Source: a virus
Direction: 5' to 3' (one strand)
Length of the DNA stretch: 24,927 nucleotides
Virus record (IMG/VR): IMGVR_UViG_3300010413_000156
Coordinates: 1-24,927 of that record
A program made the position numbers and the translations under genes. The notes beneath the pieces are model-generated. The model was not told the origin of the DNA and did not search any database. It worked only from the letters and a program-made list of their open reading frames with translations. Of this stretch, positions 15,522-22,067 are shown piece by piece. The stretch's first letter is position 1. Every line of letters begins with the position of its first letter.

Positions 15522-15986
15522 TTAGTCGAAACTCACAGCATCTACGCCATTACCGCAGGAGCTATCAAACATACTAGCTATCTCCACCGCAGTCCTAGCA
15601 TCCTGTCCAAGGTATAGAGCAGCAATAGCACAACCTCTACCACTACCTTCTGCAAATATCTTTTCTTCGATTCGAATTGGAATCAGACCATTCTGGTACA
15701 GGAATATCCTGTGCGGCTGCCCTGCCTTATCGGCTTTTTCTATGAGTACGAAATCGACAGCTCTGGAACTTTCCAACTGTACACTAGGAAAATCTTCTTG
15801 CTTCCTACCGCAACGCACCCACTCGAACATCTGCAAAGCAACGACAGCTTCACCAGCAGCAGCGCACAACACTTGTTTGCCTTTTACTGTGTAGTGACGA
15901 ACTTTCGTCACAGTCACAATCCCTTCGCATCTACTCTGGCGTCTATCCGCAGCTAAACTCTTTCCATCCCAAGCAATAACAGTTAT
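15522..15986 (-). CDS. Ntn-hydrolase / proteasome beta (HslV)-like protein with apparent ATA start
   Basis: The conventional start (GTG at 15917) would cut off a clearly coding N-terminus. In the same frame, from 15986, the DNA reads ATA then TVIAWDGKSLAADRR, the start of phage Ntn-hydrolase-like proteins (usually Met-Thr-x-Ile-Ala-x-Asp-Gly). With Met removed, Thr1 would be the nucleophile, and Asp13 and Lys27 (VTKV) fit the proteasome Thr/Asp/Lys arrangement. The C-terminal GSGRGCAIAALYLGQDARTA, followed by Val-Glu-Ile-Ala, matches the conserved Gly-Ser-Gly helix region. The ATA overlaps the TerL stop as TAATA, where other junctions use TAATG. Length is 154 aa from ATA. It might be a maturation protease, but activity is unproven and the start needs experiment. 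Confidence 0.75.
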   Translation of the reverse strand: MTVIAWDGKSLAADRRQSRCEGIVTVTKVRHYTVKGKQVLCAAAGEAVVALQMFEWVRCGRKQEDFPSVQLESSRAVDFVLIEKADKAGQPHRIFLYQNGLIPIRIEEKIFAEGSGRGCAIAALYLGQDARTAVEIASMFDSSCGNGVDAVSFD

Positions 15987-17221
15987 TACATCGCACTCCC
16001 GATTCCAGTTATAAGTACAGGCTTTATGACGGGCATTTCCATAATAGTCAAATAGCCGAGCGCATCGTTGTGGTGATCGTGCCCTTGGGACTTATCCGGT
16101 TCCCCGTTCTTGTCGTAAGCCTGCTGTTCTAAACAGCTAGTAACGTTAGGCGCTAATGCCGTGTTTACGAATAGCCGTTGTTTGCTGAATGCTGTGTTGA
16201 CTGCAAGTATACGGTCCTTAACAAAAGGGTTCTTCTTATTCGCCTTAACACTAAACCCAGCCTGCCTCAACAAAGCCAAGTCTGTAGCACTAGCGTTAAC
16301 AGAGCGCCTACTGTCTCCACTAGCGTCCGGGTACATAGTAATACTATGCTGCGGATACTTTTCCTTAAGTACGTCTACTAAGCTAGGCGTGTCAAATACA
16401 TCTACTAACTCTCCAACAACATGAAACCCAGTATCCCGCTTAACGCATATGACACTAGACATATGTCCTACGTTAAAATCCTGTCCAATATAAAGCGGCT
16501 CTTTCTCTTCTATAGTTTCATAACTTCTGCAAACATCCCGGTCAAACGTGTTGTATACAGAACCCGACGTTAGGTTAACAAATTCTCCATTAAGGTAAGC
16601 AGCAATAAGCTGCTCCGGATACTGGTCCATGAGTGTAGGGATATAGTCCGCCTGCAAATTATGCGCATTACTATATGTACTCATCTGAACCAGCTTACTG
16701 TCTTTAAGGGGTTTCTGCTTGAACAACTGGTAAGTCGCCTTAAACCCCTCTGGCGTAGTAGTAATGTACAGTTGGTTCTTCTTTACCGTGCCGTACTTCA
16801 AGCGCATACGTGCGGACGCTTTACGAAATACTTCTAACGCTTTGTCTTTAGGCAGTATGTCAAATTCATCCAAAAATATATCTGCACACTCCCAACCAAC
16901 GATTTTAGATGGGTCCTCCATCGTGCGGCAGATTACTTTCCCTAGACCATACACGTAAATCGTATTCTCGCTCTTGTTTATAGCGTAGGGCCAACCAAGC
17001 TCCTCCAGCATTTCCTCTGCTTTAGGATAAAAGATGTCCCGCACTAGCGCGTATGTTGGAGCTAAGTATGCTTGGTGGAACCCTGGACGTTGTGCAAGAT
17101 TAGACAGAATGCGGATTAATGCCGCTTGTGTCTTCCCACTTCCGAACCCTGCTACCGCAGCGGTGTACTTAGCTTCGCTGTGGTAGAATTCGGACTGCGG
17201 TCCAGTAAGCTGTACTTTCAC
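15986..17221 (-). CDS. terL: terminase large subunit
   Basis: 411 aa. The ATPase half has Walker A GFGSGKT (residues 25-31), Walker B IFLDE (115-119) and coupling motif TTTPEG (154-159). The nuclease half has acidic residues in the expected places: QDFN (Asp248), YPDASGD (Asp299, Asp303) and HHNDALGY (Asp386). It translocates and cuts DNA at the portal. ATGA overlap with the upstream gene and near-overlap with the Ntn-like gene show tight coupling. Length and motifs are complete, with no sign of an intein or intron. Confidence 0.97.
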   Translation of the reverse strand: MKVQLTGPQSEFYHSEAKYTAAVAGFGSGKTQAALIRILSNLAQRPGFHQAYLAPTYALVRDIFYPKAEEMLEELGWPYAINKSENTIYVYGLGKVICRTMEDPSKIVGWECADIFLDEFDILPKDKALEVFRKASARMRLKYGTVKKNQLYITTTPEGFKATYQLFKQKPLKDSKLVQMSTYSNAHNLQADYIPTLMDQYPEQLIAAYLNGEFVNLTSGSVYNTFDRDVCRSYETIEEKEPLYIGQDFNVGHMSSVICVKRDTGFHVVGELVDVFDTPSLVDVLKEKYPQHSITMYPDASGDSRRSVNASATDLALLRQAGFSVKANKKNPFVKDRILAVNTAFSKQRLFVNTALAPNVTSCLEQQAYDKNGEPDKSQGHDHHNDALGYLTIMEMPVIKPVLITGIGSAM

Positions 17222-17646
17222 GGGTACGCATACCGAGCGTCTGCTAATACATTACGGTCCATGTAAGTAACCTCCAACACAGGCATACTATGTTCCATGT
17301 TCTCCCAGTCGTACAACTGCGCACCCGGTATACCCTCATTAGGGTCGTACACGTATAGCTGTCCGTCTTCGCTTTTGTGCATAACAATACGGTGCAGCGT
17401 ACCCAACGTGTGCAAACTAGGAACCGTTACTAGGTACGTGCCGTAGTAGGGGAACATACTGGGAGCGTCGTGCGGAAGGGAGCGCGGAAACACCTTGCTT
17501 TCTACAAGCAGCATAGTTTCTACGTCCGGGCCAAGCGGGACATCCCCGACGCGCTCTACATACTCCATAACGGGTACGCCTGTTACCATGGACACACAGG
17601 CGTGGACACAGGTGTTGCGTGTTGGTTGTGTGACGTGCTGGATCAT
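17218..17646 (-). CDS. C39-like papain-fold cysteine peptidase-like protein
   Basis: 142 aa from the ATG at 17646; a GTG one codon upstream has better Shine-Dalgarno spacing and is possible. The N-terminus has QPTRNTCVHACVSMVTG, with Gln7 and Cys13 placed like the oxyanion-hole Gln and nucleophile of C39-like peptidases. Further on, GTLHRIVMH (His85) and YVYDPNEG (Asp101) supply the His and Asp. The domain is complete but has no export or ABC module, unlike bacteriocin transporters. It sits immediately before TerL. Possible roles are processing of a phage or host protein, or a non-catalytic structural function. The substrate is unknown. Confidence 0.75.
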   Translation of the reverse strand: MIQHVTQPTRNTCVHACVSMVTGVPVMEYVERVGDVPLGPDVETMLLVESKVFPRSLPHDAPSMFPYYGTYLVTVPSLHTLGTLHRIVMHKSEDGQLYVYDPNEGIPGAQLYDWENMEHSMPVLEVTYMDRNVLADARYAYP

Positions 17647-17846
17647 CACACTGTACTCCTATCTAGTGCATTGCGTACTTCCTTACGTGCAAGGATTACT
17701 CCACCCGCGACACGGCGACGGAATTCGGGAACGCTCTCGTCGCCTTGTCTACGTATCCTTGCAGTAGTTATCTTCGTACTCTTCCCTTTCGTTCCTACGA
17801 TAGAGAAGTTTACAATATCTGGAGTCTGTACCATACGTAGAATCAT
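17646..17846 (-). CDS. small basic protein, unknown
   Basis: 66 aa. I chose the ATG at 17846 because GGGAGG lies 5 bases upstream and the ATG overlaps the previous stop as ATGA. A longer frame to 17873 would start inside the previous gene. The protein is basic (TKGKSTKITTARIRRQ, EFRRRVAGGVILARKEVR) with no transmembrane segment. It might bind nucleic acid given its charge and its place in the packaging block, but there is no recognised motif. Confidence 0.65.
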   Translation of the reverse strand: MILRMVQTPDIVNFSIVGTKGKSTKITTARIRRQGDESVPEFRRRVAGGVILARKEVRNALDRSTV

Positions 17847-18082
17847 ACGTTCCTCCCAATAAGAAACTTCCAACCGTCTTTTACTTGCTTCATGTAGTAA
17901 GCGTCGTTAAGTATCCATGGCCATATGAATAGCGAGAAGAACACTGCTAGCCAAACACCGTTTAGCAAGTTGACGCCTATTTGCTTTGTACGGTAGTAGC
18001 ACCAAGAGTAATAGAGCCCGCCTACTACTGCGCCTATTAGGGTGTAGAGTAGGAGTGTGTATTGGAGGATGGTGTATATCAT
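17843..18082 (-). CDS. small membrane protein with two or three transmembrane segments
   Basis: 79 aa. Hydrophobic segments at about residues 2-25 (LQYTLLLYTLIGAVVGGLYY) and 38-58 (LLNGVWLAVFFSLFIWPWIL) with a basic stretch between (YYRTK) and a basic C-terminus. It overlaps both neighbours by ATGA. It could be a holin-like or other membrane protein, but no lysis genes are nearby and I cannot assign a role. Confidence 0.7.
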   Translation of the reverse strand: MIYTILQYTLLLYTLIGAVVGGLYYSWCYYRTKQIGVNLLNGVWLAVFFSLFIWPWILNDAYYMKQVKDGWKFLIGRNV

Positions 18083-18435
18083 GCTGGTCTGTGCTCCTCT
18101 TCCGCGTCTACAGTCGGATCTGCGACTTCATCGGCTGGAGTCTTCACTTCTGCATACTCCGTATAATCCCTGAAGAATTCAGCGCAAAAGAAAACGCTGA
18201 CAGTTCCTTCCTTGTCTACAAGCACAACATGATTAGGTGTCACATCCTGATGCGGGTTTCTACCGTCCGCCAGTATATAGCGATGGTTATTCTCATGCGT
18301 CACAGAGCACCCGAAAAACTCAAAAGACCACGGCATACCGTTTACGATGTTTGCTCCGTGCGTCCTGCCGTATTGGACGAATTCGTCAAACATATACGCC
18401 ATAACTATACTCGGCTTTCTAATGTAATGCTTCAT
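18079..18435 (-). CDS. conserved phage protein, possibly PGDYG-type
   Basis: 118 aa. Starts MKHYIRKPSIVMAYMF, then SVTHENNHRYILADG and FFCAEFFRDYTEY. The pattern of a basic opening with Lys-Pro, a beta body and a closing Phe-x3-Phe-x3-Tyr resembles widespread small phage proteins that contain a PGDYG-like domain, though the exact motif is not evident here. The last 20 residues are acidic and probably disordered. AAGAGGAAG precedes the ATG. Function unknown. Confidence 0.65.
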   Translation of the reverse strand: MKHYIRKPSIVMAYMFDEFVQYGRTHGANIVNGMPWSFEFFGCSVTHENNHRYILADGRNPHQDVTPNHVVLVDKEGTVSVFFCAEFFRDYTEYAEVKTPADEVADPTVDAEEEHRPA

Positions 18436-18459
18436 AGTATCTTCCTCTTATGTGTCGGC

Positions 18460-18873
18460 CTACTGTAAATGTTGTCTCATAATCGTATCCCAGATGCTGT
18501 CCTTGTGTGTATTGTGCGGCCAGCGTATAAGCAGTTCTACACTACCGTTAAGGACGTTATCTCCACGGTCGCTACTCTGACCGTCTATAAGTTTATCGTC
18601 CAGCCACACACCCGCCTTAGTACAAGCGTCCCAAAGCGCTTTCTTATAATTGTCTAAGTCTCTAACTCTGTTGTCCGGTGCGTGGAAAAGCATAGCAACG
18701 TGCATACGCTGCGCAATACCTAAGTTCCACCCATTGTTATGTACAGCAGTGTGTACAGCAATGCGGAAGTCCAACCCACGGTCAGATATACGCTGTCCAC
18801 CATAGCGGTTCCGCTTGTAGTAGTTGTTGACGCTTGGAGGGAATGGGAGTTGGATCAAGAGGTGCTGTTTCAT
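18460..18873 (-). CDS. rusA: RusA-like Holliday junction resolvase
   Basis: 137 aa, the usual RusA length. The N-terminus has LPFPPSVNNYYKR and RISDRG. The core has RVRDLDNYKKALWDA (Asp72, Asp74 and nearby Lys) and VWLDDKLIDGQ (Asp92, Asp93), corresponding to the metal-binding acidic residues of RusA. The enzyme cuts four-way junctions. In a packaging block it likely removes branches from replicated DNA before terminase threads it. ATGA overlap with the upstream gene. Confidence 0.94.
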   Translation of the reverse strand: MKQHLLIQLPFPPSVNNYYKRNRYGGQRISDRGLDFRIAVHTAVHNNGWNLGIAQRMHVAMLFHAPDNRVRDLDNYKKALWDACTKAGVWLDDKLIDGQSSDRGDNVLNGSVELLIRWPHNTHKDSIWDTIMRQHLQ

Positions 18874-19292
18874 TTAGACACCTCTATTACCAGTTGTTTT
18901 AACTTTGCAGTAGCACCGCTCTTACTGTCCATGGTATCCATAAGCAGTTGCGCAGCTTCTAGAGACGACCTGGACTTCTGTTTGGCTGTGTCCAGCAGCT
19001 CTTGCGCGACGAGTCCTTTTACAAATGGTGCCGTGTGCTTATGCACAAGTTCCAATATCCCAAGTTGGTCTTTGTTTAGGTTGACACCGTGGTAAGCAAC
19101 CAAACTCTGTTCTAAGTCGCTAAGCACCGCGAAACGTTGGAACTCCTCTAACCGTTCGTGGTTAATCATAGCCGTAGCATACTGCGGACTTGTGCGTGTG
19201 AGTGCGTAGATATCCCCGTCATAGTACAACCCCACGGCCCTACAGAGCTGTATGGCGAATTGTGTTGGAAAGGTAGTAGGGTTATCGGCCAC
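18870..19292 (-). CDS. unknown protein, positional candidate for the small terminase subunit
   Basis: 140 aa from a GTG start at 19292 with a weak Shine-Dalgarno. It is the first gene after the repeat-rich gap. The sequence is helical: SPQYATAMINHERLEEFQRF, LVAYHGVNLNKDQLGILELV and a C-terminal region TAKQKSRSSLEAAQLLMDTM. A small terminase would be expected upstream of TerL and the size fits, and the adjacent repeats could be a recognition site. I see no clear helix-turn-helix signature, and six genes separate it from TerL, so this remains a guess. Confidence 0.6.
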   Translation of the reverse strand: MADNPTTFPTQFAIQLCRAVGLYYDGDIYALTRTSPQYATAMINHERLEEFQRFAVLSDLEQSLVAYHGVNLNKDQLGILELVHKHTAPFVKGLVAQELLDTAKQKSRSSLEAAQLLMDTMDSKSGATAKLKQLVIEVSK

Positions 19293-19355
19293 AGTACACG
19301 ACGCCTTGTAGGTGCATTGGGGACGATTTTAGGTAGGTTTTTGGCCGTGGGCAAG

Positions 19356-19384
19356 GGTATAAACCGCTGCAATAACCGTGTCAT
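19356..19384 (-). promoter_or_regulatory. possible promoter of the late block, overlapping a repeat
   Basis: Minus strand: ATGACA (19384-19379), 17-base spacer, TATACC (19361-19356). The -35 box lies mainly inside repeat copy 1 (19372-19383), so a protein binding the repeat would block or contact RNA polymerase. The boxes are imperfect, so this is tentative. Confidence 0.35.
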
Positions 19385-19592
19385 TATTTTGACACAGTTT
19401 TTGACACGGTTATGGCCGCCGCCGTTGCTGGGTTTTTAGTAAAAATAAGGTAGTAAAAATAATAAAAATATAATTATAAATACTATATATAAGGCCCATG
19501 ACACGATTATTCTGACACACTTAATGCTCCAGCCGCCACTGTTATGCGGTTATAACCGTGTCAATAATAGATAACTGTGTTGACACAGTTAT
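19372..19592. repeat. eight 12-bp repeats around an AT-rich core: candidate origin or operator
   Basis: Consensus TGACACRGTTAT. Copies (some with one or a few mismatches): 19372-19383 (reverse), 19390-19401, 19402-19413, 19499-19510, 19513-19524, 19552-19563 (reverse), 19571-19582 (reverse) and 19581-19592. The first and third form a perfect 12-bp inverted repeat. The last two form a palindrome with 10-bp arms and a 2-bp centre (19571-19592). Between the two clusters, about 19436-19495 is almost purely A+T. Repeats flanking an AT-rich core resemble a phage replication origin with iterons, but a repressor operator or terminase site is also possible. This accounts for most of the 349-bp gene-free gap. 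Confidence 0.75.
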
Positions 19593-19603
19593 TGATTTGC
19601 ACC

Positions 19604-19638
19604 TAAAAAATTTTATGACCCAGTGGGCTAGGCTGGGT
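19604..19638 (-). terminator. probable intrinsic terminator of the tag-array operon
   Basis: Just after the last array gene, minus-strand ACCCAG (19638-19633) pairs with CTGGGT (19623-19618) across a 9-nt loop. A run of six T (19610-19605) follows after a 7-base spacer. The stem is short and the T run is displaced, so efficiency may be moderate. Confidence 0.5.
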
Positions 19639-19641
19639 AGG

Positions 19642-19947
19642 TTAGCGGGGTAGTGGGGACTGTTTGGGTATGCTTATCACCTGTGCAAAGATCTTACATT
19701 CCTTTATGAGACGCGGAGGTATTGTGTAGTTGATGTATTTGCGATAACCGCCGTGTGCGATGGTAGACACTACTCTAATTATGTCTATTACAGCGTTCCT
19801 TTTTATCTCGTATACGTGCTCCTTGTACACGAAATACATCAGGTAGTTGTCTGTATACACGTATACATTTTCCATCTCACACACATCCATACAAACGTCT
19901 GTACCTTTGTGTGCTATTTGTTGCTTAGTGTTAACTGTCCAAACCAT
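19642..19947 (-). CDS. tag-array protein A: N-terminal M-V-W-T-V-N-T-K-Q tag plus A-F family domain
   Basis: 101 aa, last gene of the array. It opens with MVWTVNTKQ, a copy of the tag shared by nine consecutive genes. After a linker comes the beta-rich family core ENVYVYTDNYLMYFVYKEHV followed by Tyr-Glu-Ile, then a basic C-terminal part (YRKYINYTIPPRLIKECKIF). The stop of gene B is one base before this ATG (TAAT-ATG), with GGGAA upstream. It has no membrane segment or catalytic motif I can recognise. The function is unknown. Paralogy with B-F is seen directly. Confidence 0.85.
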   Translation of the reverse strand: MVWTVNTKQQIAHKGTDVCMDVCEMENVYVYTDNYLMYFVYKEHVYEIKRNAVIDIIRVVSTIAHGGYRKYINYTIPPRLIKECKIFAQVISIPKQSPLPR

Positions 19948-19948
19948 A

Positions 19949-20233
19949 TTAAAATTCCCGTCTGTAGGTAGCTACATGCTGCAACTTACTTAAGTCTCTT
20001 GGCACGGAAGTCTTTGTATAACAGTGCTTTCCGTCTAGGATTTCATTTGCGATATATTCCCTCTGTCCGTTATCCATAGAATCTTCCTTATAGAACAAAT
20101 ACTGAACTCCATCCTTCACATATACAACCGTATCCTCTCCAATATAAACATCTACCCTACTCCTGACGCTTTCGGCAGGAACACTTACGGTAGGACATTC
20201 ACTACTTTGTTTATTCTGTACAGTCCAAGGCAT
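19949..20233 (-). CDS. tag-array protein B: M-P-W-T-V-Q-N-K-Q tag plus A-F family domain
   Basis: 94 aa. The frame is open to 20254, but the ATG at 20233 is chosen because it begins the shared tag (MPWTVQNKQ) and follows a GGGAAT ribosome-binding site. The linker is Ser/Pro/Val-rich. The core SRVDVYIGEDTVVYVKDGVQ, then Tyr-Leu-Phe-Tyr-Lys-Glu, aligns with A and C-F. The C-terminal half (GQREYIANEILDG) is helical and ends with RREF. Function unknown. The gap to gene C is 10 bases. Confidence 0.85.
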   Translation of the reverse strand: MPWTVQNKQSSECPTVSVPAESVRSRVDVYIGEDTVVYVKDGVQYLFYKEDSMDNGQREYIANEILDGKHCYTKTSVPRDLSKLQHVATYRREF

Positions 20234-20243
20234 AGTATATTCC

Positions 20244-20525
20244 CTAATAGTCAACAGTTACATCTATTACAGTCACAAACTGCATACCCGGCGTGCGTTC
20301 AAATTCCATACTTGCGTATTCTTTTGAATACAGGACAACCTGCTCAGCAAAGTAAAGCAGCTCTCCGCGGTCTGTAAGATCTACACGTGAAAACGGGAGG
20401 CAGACACCACGGTATACGAAATAGCAGACATCACCTTCCCTATATACACCAACCTCTTCCGTGCGCACACAAGCAGGCACAGGAGTAACAACATCTACAC
20501 GTTTATTGCTAACAACCCAAACCAT
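20244..20525 (-). CDS. tag-array protein C: M-V-W-V-V-S-N-K-R tag plus A-F family domain
   Basis: 93 aa from the ATG at 20525, which follows AAGGAG at ideal spacing. The frame runs open much farther upstream, but that part lies inside gene D. The tag is followed by a Val/Pro-rich linker and the core EEVGVYREGDVCYFVYRGVC, then Leu-Pro-Phe-Ser. A helix (ELLYFAEQVVLYSKEYA) follows, and a beta-like tail (QFVTVIDVTVDY). The general plan matches B, suggesting duplication and divergence. No known function. Confidence 0.85.
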   Translation of the reverse strand: MVWVVSNKRVDVVTPVPACVRTEEVGVYREGDVCYFVYRGVCLPFSRVDLTDRGELLYFAEQVVLYSKEYASMEFERTPGMQFVTVIDVTVDY

Positions 20526-20529
20526 AGTA

Positions 20530-20850
20530 TTACTCCTTAGGGAACCTGTACGTGTGTATGAGCTCCATGCCGCCAACACGGTCAGGGTCTGTTGAATATA
20601 GCTCATCGTCAGCTGCTCGCCTAGCAGCCCTAAGGAACCATTTTGGGTGCGTACCTGGAGTACGTCCACTACGAGAGAACCCGTAAGCCTTGCTATTACA
20701 CAGAAACACTATATACCTTTTGTTTTGGTAAACATGTACAATGTCGCACTCAGCATCTGTAGGCAGTGTATTATCCAGTACAGTACCTAGTTGACTTATG
20801 GAGTCTACAACTACCTCTTCCACAGCTTTAGTTATAACAACCCATACCAT
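20530..20850 (-). CDS. tag-array protein D: M-V-W-V-V-I-T-K-A tag plus A-F family domain
   Basis: 106 aa. The tag is the most eroded among A-F at its end (TKA instead of NKQ). After a longer acidic linker the core CDIVHVYQNKRYIVFLCNSK, then Ala-Tyr-Gly-Phe-Ser, aligns with the family. The C-terminal part is different from the other members: Arg-rich and helical (PKWFLRAARRAADDELY). The start follows AAAGGAA and is one base after the stop of E. Function unknown. Confidence 0.82.
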   Translation of the reverse strand: MVWVVITKAVEEVVVDSISQLGTVLDNTLPTDAECDIVHVYQNKRYIVFLCNSKAYGFSRSGRTPGTHPKWFLRAARRAADDELYSTDPDRVGGMELIHTYRFPKE

Positions 20851-20851
20851 A

Positions 20852-21217
20852 CTAGTGTTCCTTTTGTAGCAAGCTTGTATGTAACTCTTGTAATTCCAAA
20901 ATAGTCTGTTCTAACAATTCGGAATTAAACCAATGTACTTTCTTCTCATACTCGTCTAAACAAGGGACATCGTTCCAGGCAGAAAGCCTATGTGCAGCAG
21001 TTTTAGCAGCAATACGTCGCTCTGCCTGAATATTATTTTGCCGGATAAGCGTATCTGTAGGAAAACGTACACAGTAGGAGCCACACTTAAACCACGTATA
21101 AGGGGACCCTTCCTTGAAGTAAACATCCACCCTAATAAGGTCCTCTCCAATATCTACCTCGCAAGCAGTATTCTGTACAACTTGCGCGTGTTGTTTATTA
21201 CGTACTATCCAACCCAT
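20852..21217 (-). CDS. tag-array protein E: M-G-W-I-V-R-N-K-Q tag plus A-F family domain
   Basis: 121 aa, the longest member. The tag is exact (MGWIVRNKQ). The core is IRVDVYFKEGSPYTWFKCGS, then Tyr-Cys-Val-Arg-Phe. A long helical C-terminal extension follows (IQAERRIAAKTAAHRLSAW and LEQTILELQELHTSLLQKE), which could form a coiled coil and so oligomerise. The start overlaps gene F by 13 bases, so the two are translationally coupled. Unknown function. Confidence 0.85.
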   Translation of the reverse strand: MGWIVRNKQHAQVVQNTACEVDIGEDLIRVDVYFKEGSPYTWFKCGSYCVRFPTDTLIRQNNIQAERRIAAKTAAHRLSAWNDVPCLDEYEKKVHWFNSELLEQTILELQELHTSLLQKEH

Positions 21218-21495
21218 TTGTATTCTCCGTCATATAAGTAACTACGGCCAGTGAAACGAAGTTCTTCCTTTTCTGGGCACGGCAAGTAGGAATTAGTGTC
21301 CTGTATGAGATTGTGTGCGTAGTGTTCCTCTTTTTCTTCGCTACAAAAACCAAACGAATAAAACTTACCTTCGTATTTCAAATACTTGAGGTAACTGCCG
21401 TAGTCCATATACACATGCACCGTATGCACAGCACAGGGTTGCTCCTTCTGTGTAGCACAGGCACGTTCTTGCTTAGCCACTACTTTCCATCCCAT
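21205..21495 (-). CDS. tag-array protein F: M-G-W-K-V-V-A-K-Q tag plus A-F family domain
   Basis: 96 aa. The tag MGWKVVAKQ is followed by a Cys/Gln-rich linker and the family core HTVHVYMDYGSYLKYLKYEG, then Lys-Phe-Tyr-Ser-Phe-Gly-Phe. It ends in a short helical and beta region with several Glu, Cys and Tyr residues. The start lies within the 3' end of gene G (16-base overlap), after GGAG. This is the first A-F-type gene in transcription order. Unknown function. Confidence 0.85.
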   Translation of the reverse strand: MGWKVVAKQERACATQKEQPCAVHTVHVYMDYGSYLKYLKYEGKFYSFGFCSEEKEEHYAHNLIQDTNSYLPCPEKEELRFTGRSYLYDGEYKWVG

Positions 21496-21815
21496 ACAAC
21501 ATCTCCATTAGGCCCACGAAAGTTACCGCTTTTCGGCATGTATGCAAGCACATAACCAGATACCTTTATATTGTCCTTAGACTTAACACGCCTATACCAG
21601 TCTGCGCAAACAGGGAGACGTTTACTGACGAGCTCCTGCCTCCAATGTGCGTTGTCCACACGTGCAACAATGTTACGCTTGCGGCTCACAACGGCATATC
21701 CGCGCCTAGCAAGGAACTCGGCCTCCTGTTTAGGATCGCTAAACGTGACACCGAACTTTTCAGCCACAGCAGGACTACACTTTTTCATACCCGCATTAAC
21801 AACAATCCAAGCCAT
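21480..21815 (-). CDS. tag-array protein G: M-A-W-I-V-V-N-A-G tag on an unrelated body
   Basis: 111 aa from the ATG at 21815, which overlaps the stop of gene H (TAATG). The frame upstream to 21953 lies inside H. The start MAWIVVN keeps the first half of the tag. Then the body is unlike A-F: PAVAEKFGVTFSDPKQEAEF, LARRGYAVVSRKRNIVARVD, WRQELVSKRLPVCADWYRRV and SGYVLAYMPKSG. It is basic and mixed alpha/beta. I do not recognise the domain. Its place inside the array and its shared N-terminus argue that it belongs to the same system. Confidence 0.8.
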   Translation of the reverse strand: MAWIVVNAGMKKCSPAVAEKFGVTFSDPKQEAEFLARRGYAVVSRKRNIVARVDNAHWRQELVSKRLPVCADWYRRVKSKDNIKVSGYVLAYMPKSGNFRGPNGDVVWDGK

Positions 21816-22066
21816 TAGTCTACGACCTCGAACAGTTGAGACGGGTACATAAAATTCGTTCCTAGTAACCGGATACATACACCTTCTCGGAGAACAGTGA
21901 CAGACTTGACAGTATAATAGTGCCCGACGGTAAGACCTTCTTTCTTTGTCCATTGGTTGTGCTTAAGCAACTCAACAGTAGACCCGATGCGTAGACTGTT
22001 ATCTTCTGCGCTCGTTGTTTCTGGTACAGCAGTACACACAGTCTGTTTATTTGTTACAATCCACAT
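21815..22066 (-). CDS. tag-array protein H: M-W-I-V-T-N-K-Q tag on an SH3-like domain
   Basis: 83 aa. MWIVTNKQ is the tag with one residue fewer after Met. The linker is Thr/Ser-rich. From about residue 25 the sequence (LRIGSTVELLKHNQWTKKEG, LTVGHYYTVKSVTVLREGVC, FMYPSQLFEVV) has the strand and Gly pattern of small SH3/KOW-like phage proteins, in which a Leu-Thr-x-Gly-x-x-Tyr-x-Val segment is typical. The start follows the stop of gene I by one base. Body function unknown. Confidence 0.82.
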   Translation of the reverse strand: MWIVTNKQTVCTAVPETTSAEDNSLRIGSTVELLKHNQWTKKEGLTVGHYYTVKSVTVLREGVCIRLLGTNFMYPSQLFEVVD

Positions 22067-22067
22067 A

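Noticed and set aside
14418-15617. A 399-codon open frame on the plus strand
   Set aside because: It lies opposite the portal gene, has no ribosome-binding site, and its sequence (rich in His, Arg, Cys) is of the kind produced by the antisense of a coding region. The portal frame has clear family features.
19389-19429. Plus-strand promoters from TTGACA hexamers in the repeats
   Set aside because: TTGACA is part of the repeat itself. No acceptable -10 box lies 16-18 bases downstream on the plus strand, and there are no plus-strand genes.
19372-19592. CRISPR array
   Set aside because: The repeats are only 12 bp, occur in both orientations and have irregular spacing.
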